This document shows positions 1 to 11,565 of a stretch of DNA of 64,000 nt, piece by piece (position 1 is the first letter of the stretch; each line of letters starts with the position of its first letter). Source of the DNA: Chionoecetes opilio (lineage: Eukaryota; Arthropoda; Malacostraca; Decapoda; Majidae). The stretch covers positions 77,501 through 141,500 of the forward strand of contig JACEEZ010012801.1 of the NCBI GenBank assembly GCA_016584305.1, given 5' to 3'. Under the pieces are notes generated by a model. The model was not told the origin of the DNA. It was given only the letters and a program-made list of their open reading frames with translations, and made no database searches. The translations under genes were made by a program, and so were the position numbers.

Positions 1-299
1 TCCGTCTACTGTAGCTGCAATATAACGGTTTGAAAGGAAACTTAAGATAAAGGAAGGTACAGAAAGATTGATATAAACCGAATGAGGGTAGTTTGGAAAT
101 TAGAGATTTATATCAGACTCTTATCAAAAGCTTTTGATATGTCAAGGGCAACAGCAAAAGTTTCACCGAAACCCCTAAAGGATGATGACCAAGTTTCAGT
201 TAGGAAAGCTAGAAGATCGCCAGTAGATCACCCTTTACGGAAACCGTACTGATGATCAAATAGAAGATTGTGAGCAGATAGATGCTTAACCCGCTGAGT
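1..299 (-). pseudogene. LINE reverse transcriptase fragment (downstream part)
   Basis: Read on the minus strand, this stretch encodes reverse-transcriptase blocks of a non-LTR retrotransposon. The finger motif HQYGFRKG is followed by a stop, then STGDLLAFLTETW, then the palm motif VALDISKAFD, then a block near the window edge resembling SKLPSFGLY and ending near AATVDG. The upstream part of the same reading lies at 5320-5945, so one LINE copy is split by the intervening 5 kb. Frameshifts and a stop make it a dead copy. The clade (Jockey or CR1 group) is a guess from memory of the motif style; the reverse-transcriptase identity is firm. Confidence 0.75.
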
Positions 300-639
300 A
301 CTAGTTAAATATAATAAAAAGTACACCCACAGCCCAGCTGATTTTGAGTTTTTTTTTTATTATATTATTAAAAAGGTGAAAAATGAAGAAAACAAAAAAT
401 ATCACTCACATCGAAGAATGGGGGTTCTCAGGGGGTGGGTCACCCTCAGCCATCAGCTGATTCTGGCCCGAATTCAAGGTTCCCGCGCGCCTAGCCCTTA
501 GCTGAGCCCGCAGCATTGCAAATGTACGATGCGTCCAGTTTTCGGGTGGCGGTTATTTTTACACCACCAGAGCATCATGTGTGCCTTCATAGTTCATATA
601 TACCACGTATGTATCACATAATGTCATAATAAGTCAATT

Positions 640-1240
640 TCAAGTGTGATAAGTGGACATAGTAAAGATTTATAAATAAGAACGAGTGGCAGTTTGCCCT
701 AGCGTCTCGGTAACCATGGAGACGGGCGACCATGGTGGATTTGTACCCCAGCATAACATACGTACACACGCACACCCAGCCACTCCCACACTCTACAAAC
801 GGGACTTTCAAGCCTATACTTGAAGGTTGCCACGTATATAAGGCATATCCCATACCAATCTGAAGTCAATAGCTACCATAGAACAGGAGTAAATAAGGTC
901 TAAAGTCGTGTGCGATAAGCGGGTATAGTGTTTTTATCACGCTACCCTACATTAGAGATAGGCCCGCAGAACTGAAGGGGTTGCCGAGTATCACTACGTA
1001 TTGACAACACACTTACAAGTATCCCACACACATTTCAAGCCACTAGCTACCATACGACCGGAGTAAATACAGTCCAAAGTCGCGGCAAAAAAAGTGGATA
1101 AGCTCGCGCTGCTAATCCACCCACCCATATCCGCGCGGCGAACTCACGCAGCTGCCGGGTACCGCCACTATTGCCCCACATATCAAGCAGTGCCCCATAC
1201 CATTTTCAGGTCATTCCTTGCTATAGAAGCCGCGTAACAG
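640..1240. repeat. Degenerate tandem repeat, about 170 bp period
   Basis: A motif of the form 'agctaccata...ggagtaaata' recurs at about 870, 1043 and, more diverged, 1210, each time preceded by 'cccatacc' or a similar string. An earlier weak copy lies near 640. No coding potential is visible. From 300 to 640 I see only AT-rich sequence and a short GC-rich patch. Confidence 0.45.
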
Positions 1241-1320
1241 AGTTTTAAATGGCGGACGCACACGTTGCGTCGCTGGGACTGGGCGTTACATACATACCTG
1301 ACGCATCACGTGCGTCGCTG

Positions 1321-1950
1321 GGCAGACATTCAGAGAGAGTTAAAGGGCACGGTGTTCAGCTTAACTAACTTCCTCTATTTGTACGACCCGGAGCTCGCGG
1401 GGATTCTGGTACGAGATATGGGAGTGGCGCTACGGTGTCGCTATGGGCTTCGATAGCTGATTGGCTGAGCGAGTACAATGACGTCACAGCCTCGCCAGCG
1501 AATCACATAGTATTTCTCAAAAAGTTTCAGCCAATCACAAGGCTTCCACGCTCTCAGCTGTGTTTATAAACAAATTTATCATCCACACCAAAATACTCCA
1601 CCCTTCTTCCTCCTCCTCCTCCTCCTCCACCTCCTCCTAGCTTCTCCTTCTCCTTCTCCTCCTCCTCTTCCTCCTCCTAACCTTTTCTTATAGCAGTTGG
1701 TAGTAGTTGTAGTAGTAGCAGCAGTAATAGTAGTAGTAGTAGCAGCAGTAAGCTACTTTTCTTTACATCTCACCCCGACTCACCACACCATACACCACCA
1801 TGTACGCCTCCGCGACGGACAAGGTACATATATTCCTTCTCCTTCCTTTTCCTTTCCTTCCTTTCTCCTTCTCTTTCTCCTCCTCCTCTTCCTCCTCCTA
1901 ACCTTTTCTTATAGCAGTTGGTAGTAGTTGTAGTAGTAGCAGCAGTAATC
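1321..1950 (+). repeat. Partial copy of the GGCAGACATTC TIR element
   Basis: The copy starts with the same terminus as the element at 2149 and follows it closely for about 330 bp. A CTC/CTT-rich tract and (GTA)n runs come next. No right terminus is visible, and LINE coding sequence begins directly after the trinucleotide run. Confidence 0.55.
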
Positions 1951-2148
1951 CTCAATCAGCCGTCTCCTCAGACCGTTGGAAGAATCCATCAGGAAAACCT
2001 TCCTACCAACACTGTTAAAAACTAATTTCATCATAGGAAATGACGTGAGGGAGCTGCTGTCACTTCCACCAAGACTGGGTGGGATGGGGATCACGTCCCC
2101 TGAAAAAATGGCTGAGGAAGAAAACCGAGACTCCATCCACCTCACCAG
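1951..2148 (+). pseudogene. RLE-type LINE, thumb region fragment
   Basis: This frame encodes a piece with the motif LLSLPPRLGGMGI, which I recognise from the region after the reverse-transcriptase palm in LINEs with a restriction-like endonuclease (R2-like). It runs open into the TIR element at 2149. Joining at the CCAG target duplication continues the same frame at 3394. The upstream part of this LINE is absent from the window. Confidence 0.65.
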
Positions 2149-3389
2149 GGCAGACATTCAGAGAGAGTTAAAGGGCACGGTGTTTAGCTTAACTAACTTC
2201 CTCTATTTGTACAACCCAGAAGTCGCGGGGATTCTGGTACGAGATATGGGAGTGGCGCTACGGTGTCACTATGGGCTTCGATAGCTGATTGGCTGAGCGA
2301 GTACAATTAGGTCACAGCCTCGCCAGCGAATCACATAGTATTTCTCAAAAAGTTTCAGCCAATCACAAGGCTTCCACGCTCTCAGCTGTGTTTATAAACA
2401 AATTCATCATCCACACCAAAATGCTCCACCCTTCTTCCTCCTCCTCCTCCTCCACCTCCTAGCTTCTCCTCCTCCTCTTCCTCCTCCTAACCTTTTCTTA
2501 TACGAAGACTACTCCAATAACACTAGCTGAAATGTGTGTTACAAGGCTTATATTTTATTACTGCTGCCACCACCACTACCATCACCGCTGCCACCACTAC
2601 AACCACCACCAACTGCTATAAGAAAAGGTACTTCTTCCTCCTCCTCCTCCTCCACCTCCTAGCTTCTCCCTCTCCTTCTCCTCCCAATTAACCCCTTCCC
2701 ACAGCAGCCGGCAGTAATTGCAGTAGCAGCAGCAGCAATAGCAGCAGCAGAAGCAGCAGTAATAAAATATAAGCCGTGTTTTTGTCGTCCAAGCATCGTC
2801 TTAGTACACAAAGACCACTCCAATAACACGCTGAAATGTGTTACACGGCTTACTTTTATTACTGCTGCCACTACCACAACTACCACCAACTGCTGCAAGA
2901 AAAGGCTAGGAGGAGAAGGAGAAGGAGATACCCATCACGGCTGGATGGACAAGGGCTTGGGGTTTTATTAAAGAAAAGGGAGCCATTATACCTTCAGTCT
3001 GATGCGTGGCGGTTAGTGGCAGCTACCCGCCGGGGTGAAGCGAGGTGGTCTCGGTCAGGGTCTCGGTGAGGTGCCGCCGTTCACCACTCGGCCTATCACC
3101 CCATAATAAACTCTCCAAGAGTGTAGGAGATAGTTTTAAGGCCTAATTTCATTTGTATACTTGCCCTGTTCAGTTCTTGAGTCAGAAAATATCATATATA
3201 CTCAATTTATGAGTATTTTTATGTATATTGCGTGCTCTACAACTGCCTGGAGGCAGTTGTGTGATTTTGACAGCTCAACGTCTTTAACTACGTCATCAAT
3301 GTGCCTGCAGAATGCCAAAAGTTGCCCAAAACAGCTGTTGGAAGTCGCTAGGTCGTGAAGACCGGAAGTTAGCCTCTCTGAATGTAGCC
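2149..3389 (+). mobile_element. Non-autonomous TIR element inserted in the RLE LINE
   Basis: The left end GGCAGACATTCAGAGAG matches, inverted, the right end CTCTCTGAATGTAGCC. CCAG flanks both sides (2145-2148 and 3390-3393). Internally there are CTC-rich tracts, (GCA)n/(GTA)n runs and an AT-rich tail, but no transposase. Parts recur at 1321-1950 and 4491-5312. The superfamily is unknown. The call rests on the TIRs, the duplication, and the fact that the LINE frame is continuous without it. Confidence 0.7.
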
Positions 3390-3393
3390 CCAG

Positions 3394-4347
3394 GTCCCTC
3401 ACCGAAAAAATCATAGCTCAAGACGCAAAGGGAGAAACAGACCAGAATGCGGTCTTGGAGCTAAAGAAAACCATGTCTAGAAACAGACAGAATGCACAAG
3501 TGCAAGATTGCAACACCTAAAAGACGTCATGCCAATCGAAACCGTGAAGAAAATTCACATTGCACAGGAAACGGGAGCGTCCAACTGGCTAACATGCTTG
3601 CCTATCAGAGCTAAGGGCTTCAGCCTCAACAAACAAGAATTCGTAGATGCCGTTGCTCTGAGGTATGGCTGGCCAGTGGAGGGGCTACCCAAAACCTGTG
3701 TATGTGGAGATCCAAACAGCGTCGACCATACAATGACATGTAAAAAGGGGGGATTCGTGTGCATCAGACACGATGAGGTGAGAGATTTGACGGCCAGCAT
3801 GCTCAGGGAGGTATGCCGCGACGTCACCACCGAACCAACTCTCCTCCCCCTGAATGGCGAACACGTGCAGTACAGGACGGCCAACACCACAAACGAGGCC
3901 CGAGTGGACGTAAGTGCTCGTGGTTTCTGGACCAGAGGACAGAGAGCGTTCATGGACATCAGAATCTTCGATCCAATGGCCGCCTGCTACCAGAGGATCC
4001 CACTGGAAGCTGCTCACCAAAAGAATGAACGGAAAAAAATCAGGAGTTATGGAGATAGGATCCGAAATGTCGACCACGGCACCTTCACACCCCTGGTTTT
4101 CACTACGTCAGGCGGGATGGGCCCCAAGGCCAAGTGCTTCTATTCAAGACTAGCAGATGTAATGGCAGAAAAGAAGCACCAGCCAAGGAGCCACGTTGTC
4201 GCCTGGATGAGGTGCCGTCTCTCCTTCTCCCTGCTCAGGTCTGCCCTCCTATGTCTCAGGGGTACTAGATACTCCGCCCCCACAACCATCGATTTAGATG
4301 GCCTGAACTACCAGGCCACTGTAGTGGAGAGCGGCATATTAGTGTAG
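3394..4347 (+). pseudogene. RLE-type LINE C-terminus: restriction-like endonuclease
   Basis: This is the C-terminal part of a non-LTR retrotransposon protein. After a short stretch (residues like LTEKIIAQDAKGE) there is a frameshift near 3505, and then about 280 residues stay open. Visible in order are a thumb tail (NWLTCLPIRAKGF), a zinc-binding motif C-x-C-x7-H-x4-C (CVCGDPNSVDHTMTC), the conserved RHDEVRDLTA, and an acidic core (ARVDVSARGFW, then FMDIRIFDP). This fits the PD-(D/E)XK nuclease that R2-like elements use to nick their target. The end (GMGPKAKCFYSRLADVMAEK, RCRLSFSLLRSALLCLRG) is strongly conserved in elements I remember from marine animals. The frameshift and the insertion at 2149 make this copy inactive. 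Confidence 0.8.
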
Positions 4348-4490
4348 ATGACGGAGAGAGGGGAGTAAGTAGTGGATAAGTAGTAGTAGCCTATGGTTGG
4401 ATGTCACAGTCAGTAGCGATCAGAGTTAGGGCTACTGGCAACCAGTTAATGGAATCCGCCAATAAACAAGCGGTGGAGGTATCTTTAAAA
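4348..4490 (+). other. Probable 3' UTR of the RLE LINE
   Basis: About 140 bases follow the stop codon before a short A-rich run (near 4480-4500), which likely marks the end of the LINE copy. Trinucleotide repeats of the next element follow. Confidence 0.45.
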
Positions 4491-5312
4491 AAAGTAGTAA
4501 AAAAGTAGCAGCAGTAATAGTAGTAGTATAGCAGCAGTAATAAGCCGTGTTTTTATCGTCCAAGCACCGTCTTGGATTACGAAGACCACTCCAATAACAC
4601 TTGCTGAAATGTGTGTTATACTGCTTTGTGATATTGTTTGCAATGTTTTGGACTGATTATTATTTCGGCCCCTACCAAGCTTGTTGTGTTGTCGCAGAAA
4701 CCAATCCGTTTTCAATTGCGAGAAAAAACGGTCTTCGTAATTTACCAAGACGATGCTTGGACGACAAAAACACGGCTTATTACTGCTGCTATACTACTAC
4801 TATTACTGCTGCTACTACTACAACTACTACCAACAGCTATAAGAAAAGGTTAGGAGGAGGAAGAGGAGGAGGAGAAGGAGAAGGAGAAAGGAAGGAAAGG
4901 AAAAGGAAGGAGAAGGAATATATGTACCTTTTCTGTCGTGGAGCCGTGCGTGGTGGTGTATGGTGTGGTGTGTCGGGGTGAGATGCCACCGTTCACCACT
5001 CGGCCCATCACCCCATAACAAACTCATCACGAGCGCATATGGCATTGTAATATGGCCAAATTTCATTTGTATACGTCTTGCCCTGTTCAGTTCTTGAGTC
5101 AGAAAACATCATATATACTCAATTTATGAGTATTTTTATATATATTACGTCCTCTACACCACCCCTTAGGCAGTCTTTAAGTTTAAAGGCCGATAACGTC
5201 TTTAAGTACATCACAATCTGCCCGCAGAATGCCAAAAGTTGCCCAAAACAGCTGATGGATGTCGCTAGGTCGTGAAGCATGGACGTTAGCCTCTCTGAAT
5301 GTAGCCCCTGGG
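4491..5312. repeat. Third copy of the 'CTC/GTA' element with inverted inner arms
   Basis: The interior contains an imperfect inverted repeat (about 4530-4585 against 4727-4787, around a motif for 'gtcttggattacgaag'). It is flanked by (TAG)n and (CTA)n runs and an AGG-rich tract. The last 320 bp match 3070-3389 and end at the same 'ctctctgaatgtagcc' terminus near 5309. Confidence 0.55.
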
Positions 5313-5319
5313 ATCCAGC

Positions 5320-5945
5320 GAGTTAAGAATCTTCTTATTAAGTATAGATTCAAAAGCTTTAGAAAGGCAGGAAGTCTAATTTATAGGACGGTAGATTAAA
5401 GGATTAGAACGGTCACCTTTCTTGTTGGACAACTTTCTTATTGAACAATTGGATGTGAGCAAACTTCCAGCAAGAAGGAAAGGTGGAAGTAGATAGACAA
5501 AGACGGAAAAGTTTGACCAGACAGGGAGCAAGCACAGAAGCACAGTTTTTGAGAACAATAGGAGGGACTCCGTCAGGACCGTAAGCCTTCAGAGGAACTA
5601 GGCCAGAAAGGGCAAAAAAACATCATTACGAAGTATCTTAATAACAAGCATAATATAGTCAGAGGGTGGAGGAGAAGGAGGAACAAGCCCTTCATCAACC
5701 AGAGTGGAATTTTCAGCAAAAGTTTCAGCGAAGAGTTCAGCTTTAGAAATAGATGAGACAGCTGTGGGGCCATCTGGGTGAAGCATAGGAGGAAAAGATG
5801 AAGAAGAAAAATTGTTAGAGATGCCAGAAATCACAAGAGGAATTCGATTCAGAAAGATTATGACATTTTCTATGAATTAAAGAGTTTTTGGTATGTTGAA
5901 GTAAAGATTTTGCATGATTACGGGCAGATATCTGTGATGATTTGA
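5320..5945 (-). pseudogene. LINE reverse transcriptase fragment (upstream part)
   Basis: On the minus strand, in several frames, it encodes SARNHAKSLLQHTKNS, then SFPPMLHPDGPTAVSSISKAE, then a PLKAYGPDGVPPIVLKN block, then KKGDRSNP and SCLSKAFES. That is the segment just before the reverse-transcriptase palm. Its continuation is at 1-299. Frameshifts near 5610 and elsewhere show a decayed copy. Confidence 0.75.
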
Positions 5946-6235
5946 GGCTCATGCCGCCCCTTGGTGCCCTCCGTCGTATTCGCATTCGAAGGTGAGGTTA
6001 ATGGGCAGCATGTGGGTGTCTTCGGCCACTCAATGATGTAAGAAAGAGTTGCTCCAGGTGGGACTTGAACTCGGGACATTGAACTCACCACTTACAATTT
6101 ATAAGCATCCGGCCACTTCGTTAACAATTGCTGAAAGAGTTGCCCAAAAAGAAAGAGGTTGGACTCGGAACTCGCGACCTCGAGCTCACCACTTCCAGGC
6201 GCTAACCATTCGGCCACCGCCTCCCCATGTAGAAA
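5946..6235 (-). mobile_element. tRNA-derived SINE heads
   Basis: Read on the minus strand, 6155-6230 resembles a tRNA-like RNA polymerase III promoter: an A box of the form TGGCCGAATGGTTAGCGC and a B box near 'gcgagttccgagtcc'. A second, more diverged tRNA-like head lies at about 6055-6120. The same SINE type recurs at 54590. The missing acceptor-stem pairing and the tandem arrangement argue against a functional tRNA gene. Confidence 0.65.
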
Positions 6236-6743
6236 GTGGATATCAAAGAATGCTTGTTGACATGGTGATGATCAATATTATGAAAAGTGAACATGAGGAA
6301 GGAGGTAAGTCTTCTGCACTAGTACTATTAAGAACACTATGTCTGGTTTTCCTTCTCCATCGTAAAGACTGATATACTGTAGTGGTGGACTATTCATTTT
6401 TGGGAATCCCCCGTGTGTGGGTCGTGGTATATAACATATTAGGATATCCACCGGAATGGGTTCTTAAAAAGATAAATCAAGAGCAGTTAACAAAGTTCTT
6501 TTCCGTACAATGCGATGATATTGTATCTGTTTTGTATGATGGTTTAAACTTTTCGGATAATAACACATCAGTTCACCTTGTGATAAAACGTGTTGCCAAA
6601 TATTAATTTTTTATTGTTTTCTTGGTAATAAGAAGTCAATAGAAATCTAATTGATTGCTGCAAAAAAAACTTTTTCCTAAAAACACTTCCGTGAAACTCC
6701 TTTCGACATTTAGACAAGCACTTCAGCATTACAATTATTGCAG

Positions 6744-7003
6744 GAGGTCAAGTAACCGGCATAGGAGAGGCCATGTTAAAGGAGATATCTGGCCGTTTAA
6801 ACTTCAGCTATGATCTACAAGACCTACCTCCTGACGGCTACTGGGGAGAGTTAATCAACGGTAGTTGGGTGGGCATGTTGGGACAGGTGGTGCGACAAGA
6901 AAAAGACTTCCTCATCAACGGCATGGCGCTGGTGGTTGACCGTTATTTGGCTGCTGACTTCAGCGTGCCGTACTTTAGCGATTCCTACAGCATAACTTTA
7001 AAG
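6744..7003 (+). CDS. Ionotropic receptor exon: ligand-binding domain
   Basis: This is an internal exon of an ionotropic receptor (chemosensory iGluR relative, plasma membrane). It encodes the ligand-binding region before M1: a start like GIGEAMLKEISGRLNFSY, then DGYWGELINGSWVGMLGQV, a conserved R (VDRYLAADFS) and VPYFSDSYSITLK. This pattern, with an aromatic residue after G/D-x-W-G, W-x-G-M and R...DFS-x-P, is typical of IRs. The 5' edge follows a good acceptor (ttattgcag); the 3' edge is AAG|gtacac. The phase is 2 at the start and 0 at the end, joining exactly to the exon at 9228. The start codon and amino-terminal exons are not identified. Confidence 0.85.
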
Positions 7004-7614
7004 GTACACCTTCGAAACGTATGTGATATAATTTGTGTTGAAGTGTTTGTGGGTTTGACATGATGAGCACCACATACATAAATGAACGAAAAGAAGGAAC
7101 AAAGTAAAATTACAGTGTAATGTAACGACCCATTATTGTTTCTTAGACTAGGACATGTGATCATCATGTTGACTCCGAAATATTCTCTGATTCCTGCCAA
7201 GGTCTTGACAATGCTTTACATCAGATTTAAAGTATCATATTGACGTTTAATGACTTAACAAACTAATTTGTATTTGCTTTGTTTATCATAATACTATGTG
7301 ACCAACGATAATGTAACATCACTATATGAACAGATTTTGATAATCTAACATTAATATATGAAAAAATCTTTTTAGTAAAGCAATTACGGATGTTTTATGC
7401 TAAACACAGTATAGGCAATATTCTTTCGTTTATATGTATAAGAAAATATTAGTTACTGAACACATTCTGGTAGATGTATGAAATATGTTCTTACAGCTAA
7501 CAAAAGTGTGTTTTACATCACCCGGTAAACAAATATCAAGTGAAGCCGAGGTTCTGTACTCAACCTGCTATTCGTGACGCGTCCTAGCCTAATTAACTAT
7601 TTAAACCCCTTCAC

Positions 7615-8374
7615 ACATTTCATAATAGAACCACGATAGCGCCAACAATGCAATGTGTATCACCATCATGGTCCGTATTATGGGTCCATCGTGACCGATC
7701 GTGACGCTCGTGACGCCCTCGGACAAGACCACGAAAAGTTAGTGCATGCACTAAAAAATTGGACACCTCCCCAATTTTTGTACCCAACGCAACGCTATCG
7801 TAAGTCTATCGTGACGCTATCGATATCTATGTAGCAGCTTCGTGACACTATCGTGATCGTCGTATGTCTATCGTGACGAGGTGTCACGAGAAAAACCGTT
7901 ACAGTGTGTCACGACAGCCCTAATAATATGCATAATGCGTCACGATAAACGCAAGCATGAGTCACGATAGAGCTAATAATGTGTCACGAGTGTCCTAGGA
8001 ACACGTCATGATAACCCTAAGACTATGGAGATTGCGTCATGATAGAGCTAAATATGGGTCACGATATATCAACGAATGCTCTTGTCGTTATCCTGATACC
8101 TTCATGACACCGTCATGGCACATCGTGACACTACCGTGGTTACTGTGGCTTTATCGTGACGACAAAATGACCTTTATTTTCCACTCGTGACTTAGTCTTA
8201 CAGCTGTCATGACTCCATTACCATCTTACGACCGTCATGACACATACTTACAGGCAGCGTGACATTGTTGTGAGGCTATCGTGGTTGGCGTTTATCATTG
8301 TTTAATTTCACGATAACGCGATAATTAGATTAGTGGTGTTATCATGGTTCGATTATGGAATATGTGAAGGGGGC
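7615..8374. mobile_element. TTAA-flanked TIR element packed with TCGTGAC motifs
   Basis: TTAA flanks both sides (7611-7614 and 8375-8378). The inverted ends read CCCCTTCACACATTTCAT on the left and, on the opposite strand, CCCCTTCACATATTCCAT, and stay similar for about 35 bp. The interior carries many TCGTGAC motifs on the plus strand, then a block of GTCACGA, then TCGTGAC again. No coding region is visible. TTAA targets are used by piggyBac and Kolobok elements; I cannot choose between them. It lies in an intron of the IR gene. Confidence 0.75.
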
Positions 8375-9227
8375 TTAAGAAAATAGCCATGGATGGCATA
8401 ATGAAAGAGAAGGCTTTTTATTTTTCTTGGAAAAGTTAAACTAAAGAGAACAGCGTAGAAACTATATATCGCAGATGCATCATAGTTTACGGAGGCAATC
8501 TAGAAATACATAATGGCAAAGATAGGTGGCGAATTGAGCACCGGTCGAATGGGATTATATATATATATATTTTGACCAAGCAGAAAAGCAAAAACTTCAC
8601 GAGGAATATACATACACCTCTCGAGAGGGAAAGGTAGGTAGGTGTTGACCCATTGCTAATGGTTGTTATGTTACAAATTACGCTGATGCACCCAATTCAT
8701 AAGAAACCGAATCAGACTAAATCATAAAAAAATATGATAATATTGAAATGATAAACAATTTATGTCTAACGCTTATAAGATAGGCCAGATAGGCCATGAA
8801 AGATGGCACTGAGAACATTTTTCAGATCAAATAAAAATAGTCATAGGTTGCCAAGGGACAGGAGTCCCAAGAGTGGAATATGTTGATTATGTTGAATTTT
8901 CAACAAAGCCCGTACATAAAGATCCGTTTCACTGGTAGAGAACACAACAATGGTTGAAACAAGGTGAAAGCTGAAGGGATGAAATTGTTTGCGGAATGAT
9001 AATTCACAATGCCATGGCGAAAGTACTAGAAATCTATGATCTATTTGATGTTAATAATTGTATTATGAAAGAGTATTATTCAAAATAAAAATTAAAAATA
9101 ATAATACATATAGAATTGTTATGATAATAACATGGTAAAAACAAATGAAAGAATATTTGTTCAGGGGCAACAACATTAGGTAGATTGTTATCCTATATCT
9201 TTTTAACAAAATCTTCCTATTATGCAG
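8375..9227. other. Intron sequence without recognised features
   Basis: This is AT-rich sequence between the TIR element and the next IR exon, ending in the acceptor 'cctattatgcag'. I see a short (TA)n at about 8561 and nothing else. Confidence 0.5.
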
Positions 9228-9372
9228 GTTCCACCTCCTTTTCCTCGCTGGATGTCGGTCGTCTATCCTTTCGAAACCAGAGTGTGGGCAGCGGTTGTTG
9301 GTGTGTTGCTCCTCCTCTCCTTCATCTTTCACGCCCTTGTCCTTCCCGCTCCAACCATCGTATACAACAACA
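9228..9372 (+). CDS. Ionotropic receptor exon: M1 transmembrane segment
   Basis: The exon continues the 6744-7003 exon in phase 0 (SITLK then VPPPFPRWMSVVYPFE). That is the usual link into M1 of IRs, where a P-x-P-P-R-W-like segment precedes a W and a hydrophobic helix (VWAAVVGVLLLLSFIFHALV). The 5' edge follows tatgcag. The 3' donor is aaca|gtaaga, leaving phase 1, which matches the exon at 23289. The frame is intact. The following intron is about 13.9 kb and crowded with transposons. Confidence 0.85.
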
Positions 9373-11036
9373 GTAAGAAGAGGTTGTTTTTCCACTATAC
9401 ATATTGATGCGAGCAGAAAGCGGCAGTGGCAGTGACTGAACCATTTTTATCCCTTTTATTTATTGTGGAGAATATATTGTATGTTTGTGCGCGAGTGTGC
9501 ATACAGTGTCAGAAAATCATGTAGTGAAAACAATTACGAGGTTCTTATGGCTAGACAACGTGTTATTAGTAAGTACACGTAATCATGGTTAGTGCCTGTG
9601 TAGGGAGTGGCAACTGTCACTATATTTGAATGCACTATACAATAATACAGCCCGTTCGAGCGACCAGTCGGTGAGTGCACCAGCAGGCACCCGGCAGACA
9701 AACCAATACCAAGCACACATTCCTGGTGCTGCTCCTCATAAGATTGGCTGTATTTTCTCTAATAAACCAATTACTGAACCACTTATCATCACTTCATCCC
9801 ATTGTGAGCTACTACCATATTGTAAAGTGGATGGCAGCGGTGTTCTCCCGTCTTCCAAAGATATAAAAAATAAAAATTATCAAGCAAAGTTAGGTCGTCA
9901 GTCACCAACCGCGCCACCCATAGGCTATTTATTGTCTCCGCCCGCCAGCAGTGAAGATTGTATACTTTGTCAGATCGCTTTCGAACACAGTGTAGCTTCC
10001 GCTTGACGAGAACCCCGTCTTCCCCCCTCCCTAACCCCCCCATCTCTCACCCACCCCGAGCCCTGGTTGTTACTCACGCGCCGCTCACAACGCAATTATC
10101 TCTTTCGAAGCAGTTTCGAAGCCGTGTTTCGGGATCGCGTGAGGACCAATGAGAGGCCACAGCCGGCCAGCCTCTTGGCCTCGGGAATCGCGATGTGTTC
10201 GAATCCCTGACTGATGCATTGACTAACACGTCCAGTGCTCACACCCTCACGTGTTTCACCACCCTATAAAACAAGGGTTAACTTTACCTGCACTAATATG
10301 CTCCTGTGTGTTGGAAATAATTAACGTAGTGACAAGATATTAAGTGAAGATTGTATATATTGCTGGATCGCTTTCGGACACAGTGTTACTTCCGGTTGAC
10401 GACAAACCCCCAGCACCCCCACCTCAACCCCTCCCCATCCCACTACTACTGGTTAGTTTGCTGCCAAGGCTTGGCTGCTGCTCAACCAGCGAACTACCAG
10501 ATGATGGTTAAAAGCATAGCCACACATGTTAACTTCTTGCACATGACATTAAAGTGAATTTCACAAATACCCATCACGTCTACCCAACACAGCATAGTGA
10601 CACGTTACAGCAAGATGTATAAGACGGTAGGTGCCAAACACATCCAATGCATGGCAGAAAGCCTCCACGCAGGTCCCATTCAGACAGCTGCCTCAATTCA
10701 TCATGTAAAGCAGATCCTGATAGTTACAGTTTCATCGTGAAGCATTATAAACACATTGTATGCTATGTTTCCACCACATTGTAAGGAAAGAATTACAAGT
10801 TACCAGCGGTCAGCAGGCAACGCGTGGCCGTGCGAGGCCTAGGGTTGCGGCGCGCGGCTATGCCAAGGTCCATCGAAGACTGCTTGCTGCATCGACTCGT
10901 TAGCTCGTACAGGGCGAAACCACAGTGGGTGGAACTTGAGAATAATAGCTTCTTTGTGATTCATTGAAAGATAAACACTCGCTTTATGCATATTAATGTG
11001 TACTTTGTTTCCACAACATTATTACAAGCAATCAAC
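9373..11036. other. Intron sequence with a diverged direct repeat
   Basis: Two similar segments, about 9955-10040 and 10347-10440, share 'gattgtata', 'gatcgctttcg', 'acacagtgt' and a C-rich tail. Between them is a GC-richer stretch with a B-box-like string near 10195. No coding region is recognised. Confidence 0.45.
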
Positions 11037-11190
11037 AACAGGTAGTTAGTGCGGAGTCAATAGTGAGTTTTAAAAGGAGGCTAGACAATTTCATGGATGA
11101 GGATGAAAGGTGGATGTAGGTAGTGTTAAGTAACAGGAACTACCACGTGTATGTCTCACGGCCTCTTGTAGCTTCATTATTTTCTTATGT
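11037..11190 (+). mobile_element. CR1-like LINE, 3' end fragment
   Basis: It encodes a tail resembling VSAESIVSFKRRLDNFMDEDERWM. A short 3' UTR with 'gtgttaagtaacaggaactaccacgtgt' style sequence (present in parts here) ends at 'ttattttctt'. The same tail closes the longer CR1-like copy at 52395-53150 and the piece at 20183-20290. It is 5'-truncated, as LINE copies usually are. Confidence 0.7.
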
Positions 11191-11565
11191 TCGTATGTCC
11201 TTGTCAGTGGACGGCAGGTGACGGGTGGCCGAGTGTGTCCTATGGCTCATATGTACTACTACTACTACTTCTATGGCTCATATACCTTTCTGATATGCAC
11301 ACCTTATACGTACGTAATTATACACCCAATGTATACTTATATCACGGTCGATTTGCAACTAAGCAAACGCAAGTCCTTGAGCGTCACAGAAAATGCCACC
11401 AGTTAGTGAAAGACGTTTATGGTGCGTCCACACTGGCAACAAAACATGTTGGAAACACAAAGTAAAACATAGTAGACAAGTTGTGATAGATAAGATACTT
11501 TGCTCCTATCTAGACACTTTGCAAGTACCAACTACAAAGTTATTGACTATACAAAGCGCCACCAC

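Larger units (their letters stand above)
300..5319. mobile_element. 5-kb composite insertion splitting a LINE
   Basis: GAGT occurs at both edges (296-299 and 5320-5323). Joining the flanks there brings the two halves of the minus-strand LINE reverse transcriptase together in a plausible frame. The block holds a restriction-like-endonuclease LINE and several copies of a TIR element. A 4-base repeat can be chance, and I cannot see matching terminal inverted repeats for the whole block, so it may be several events rather than one. Confidence 0.4.

Noticed and set aside
1697..1955. Valine-rich small protein
   Set aside because: Translation of (GTA)n and pyrimidine-rich repeats.
6382..6606. An upstream IR exon
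   Set aside because: Open for 74 codons but ends in a stop with no convincing donor, and I see no IR motif; left unassigned.
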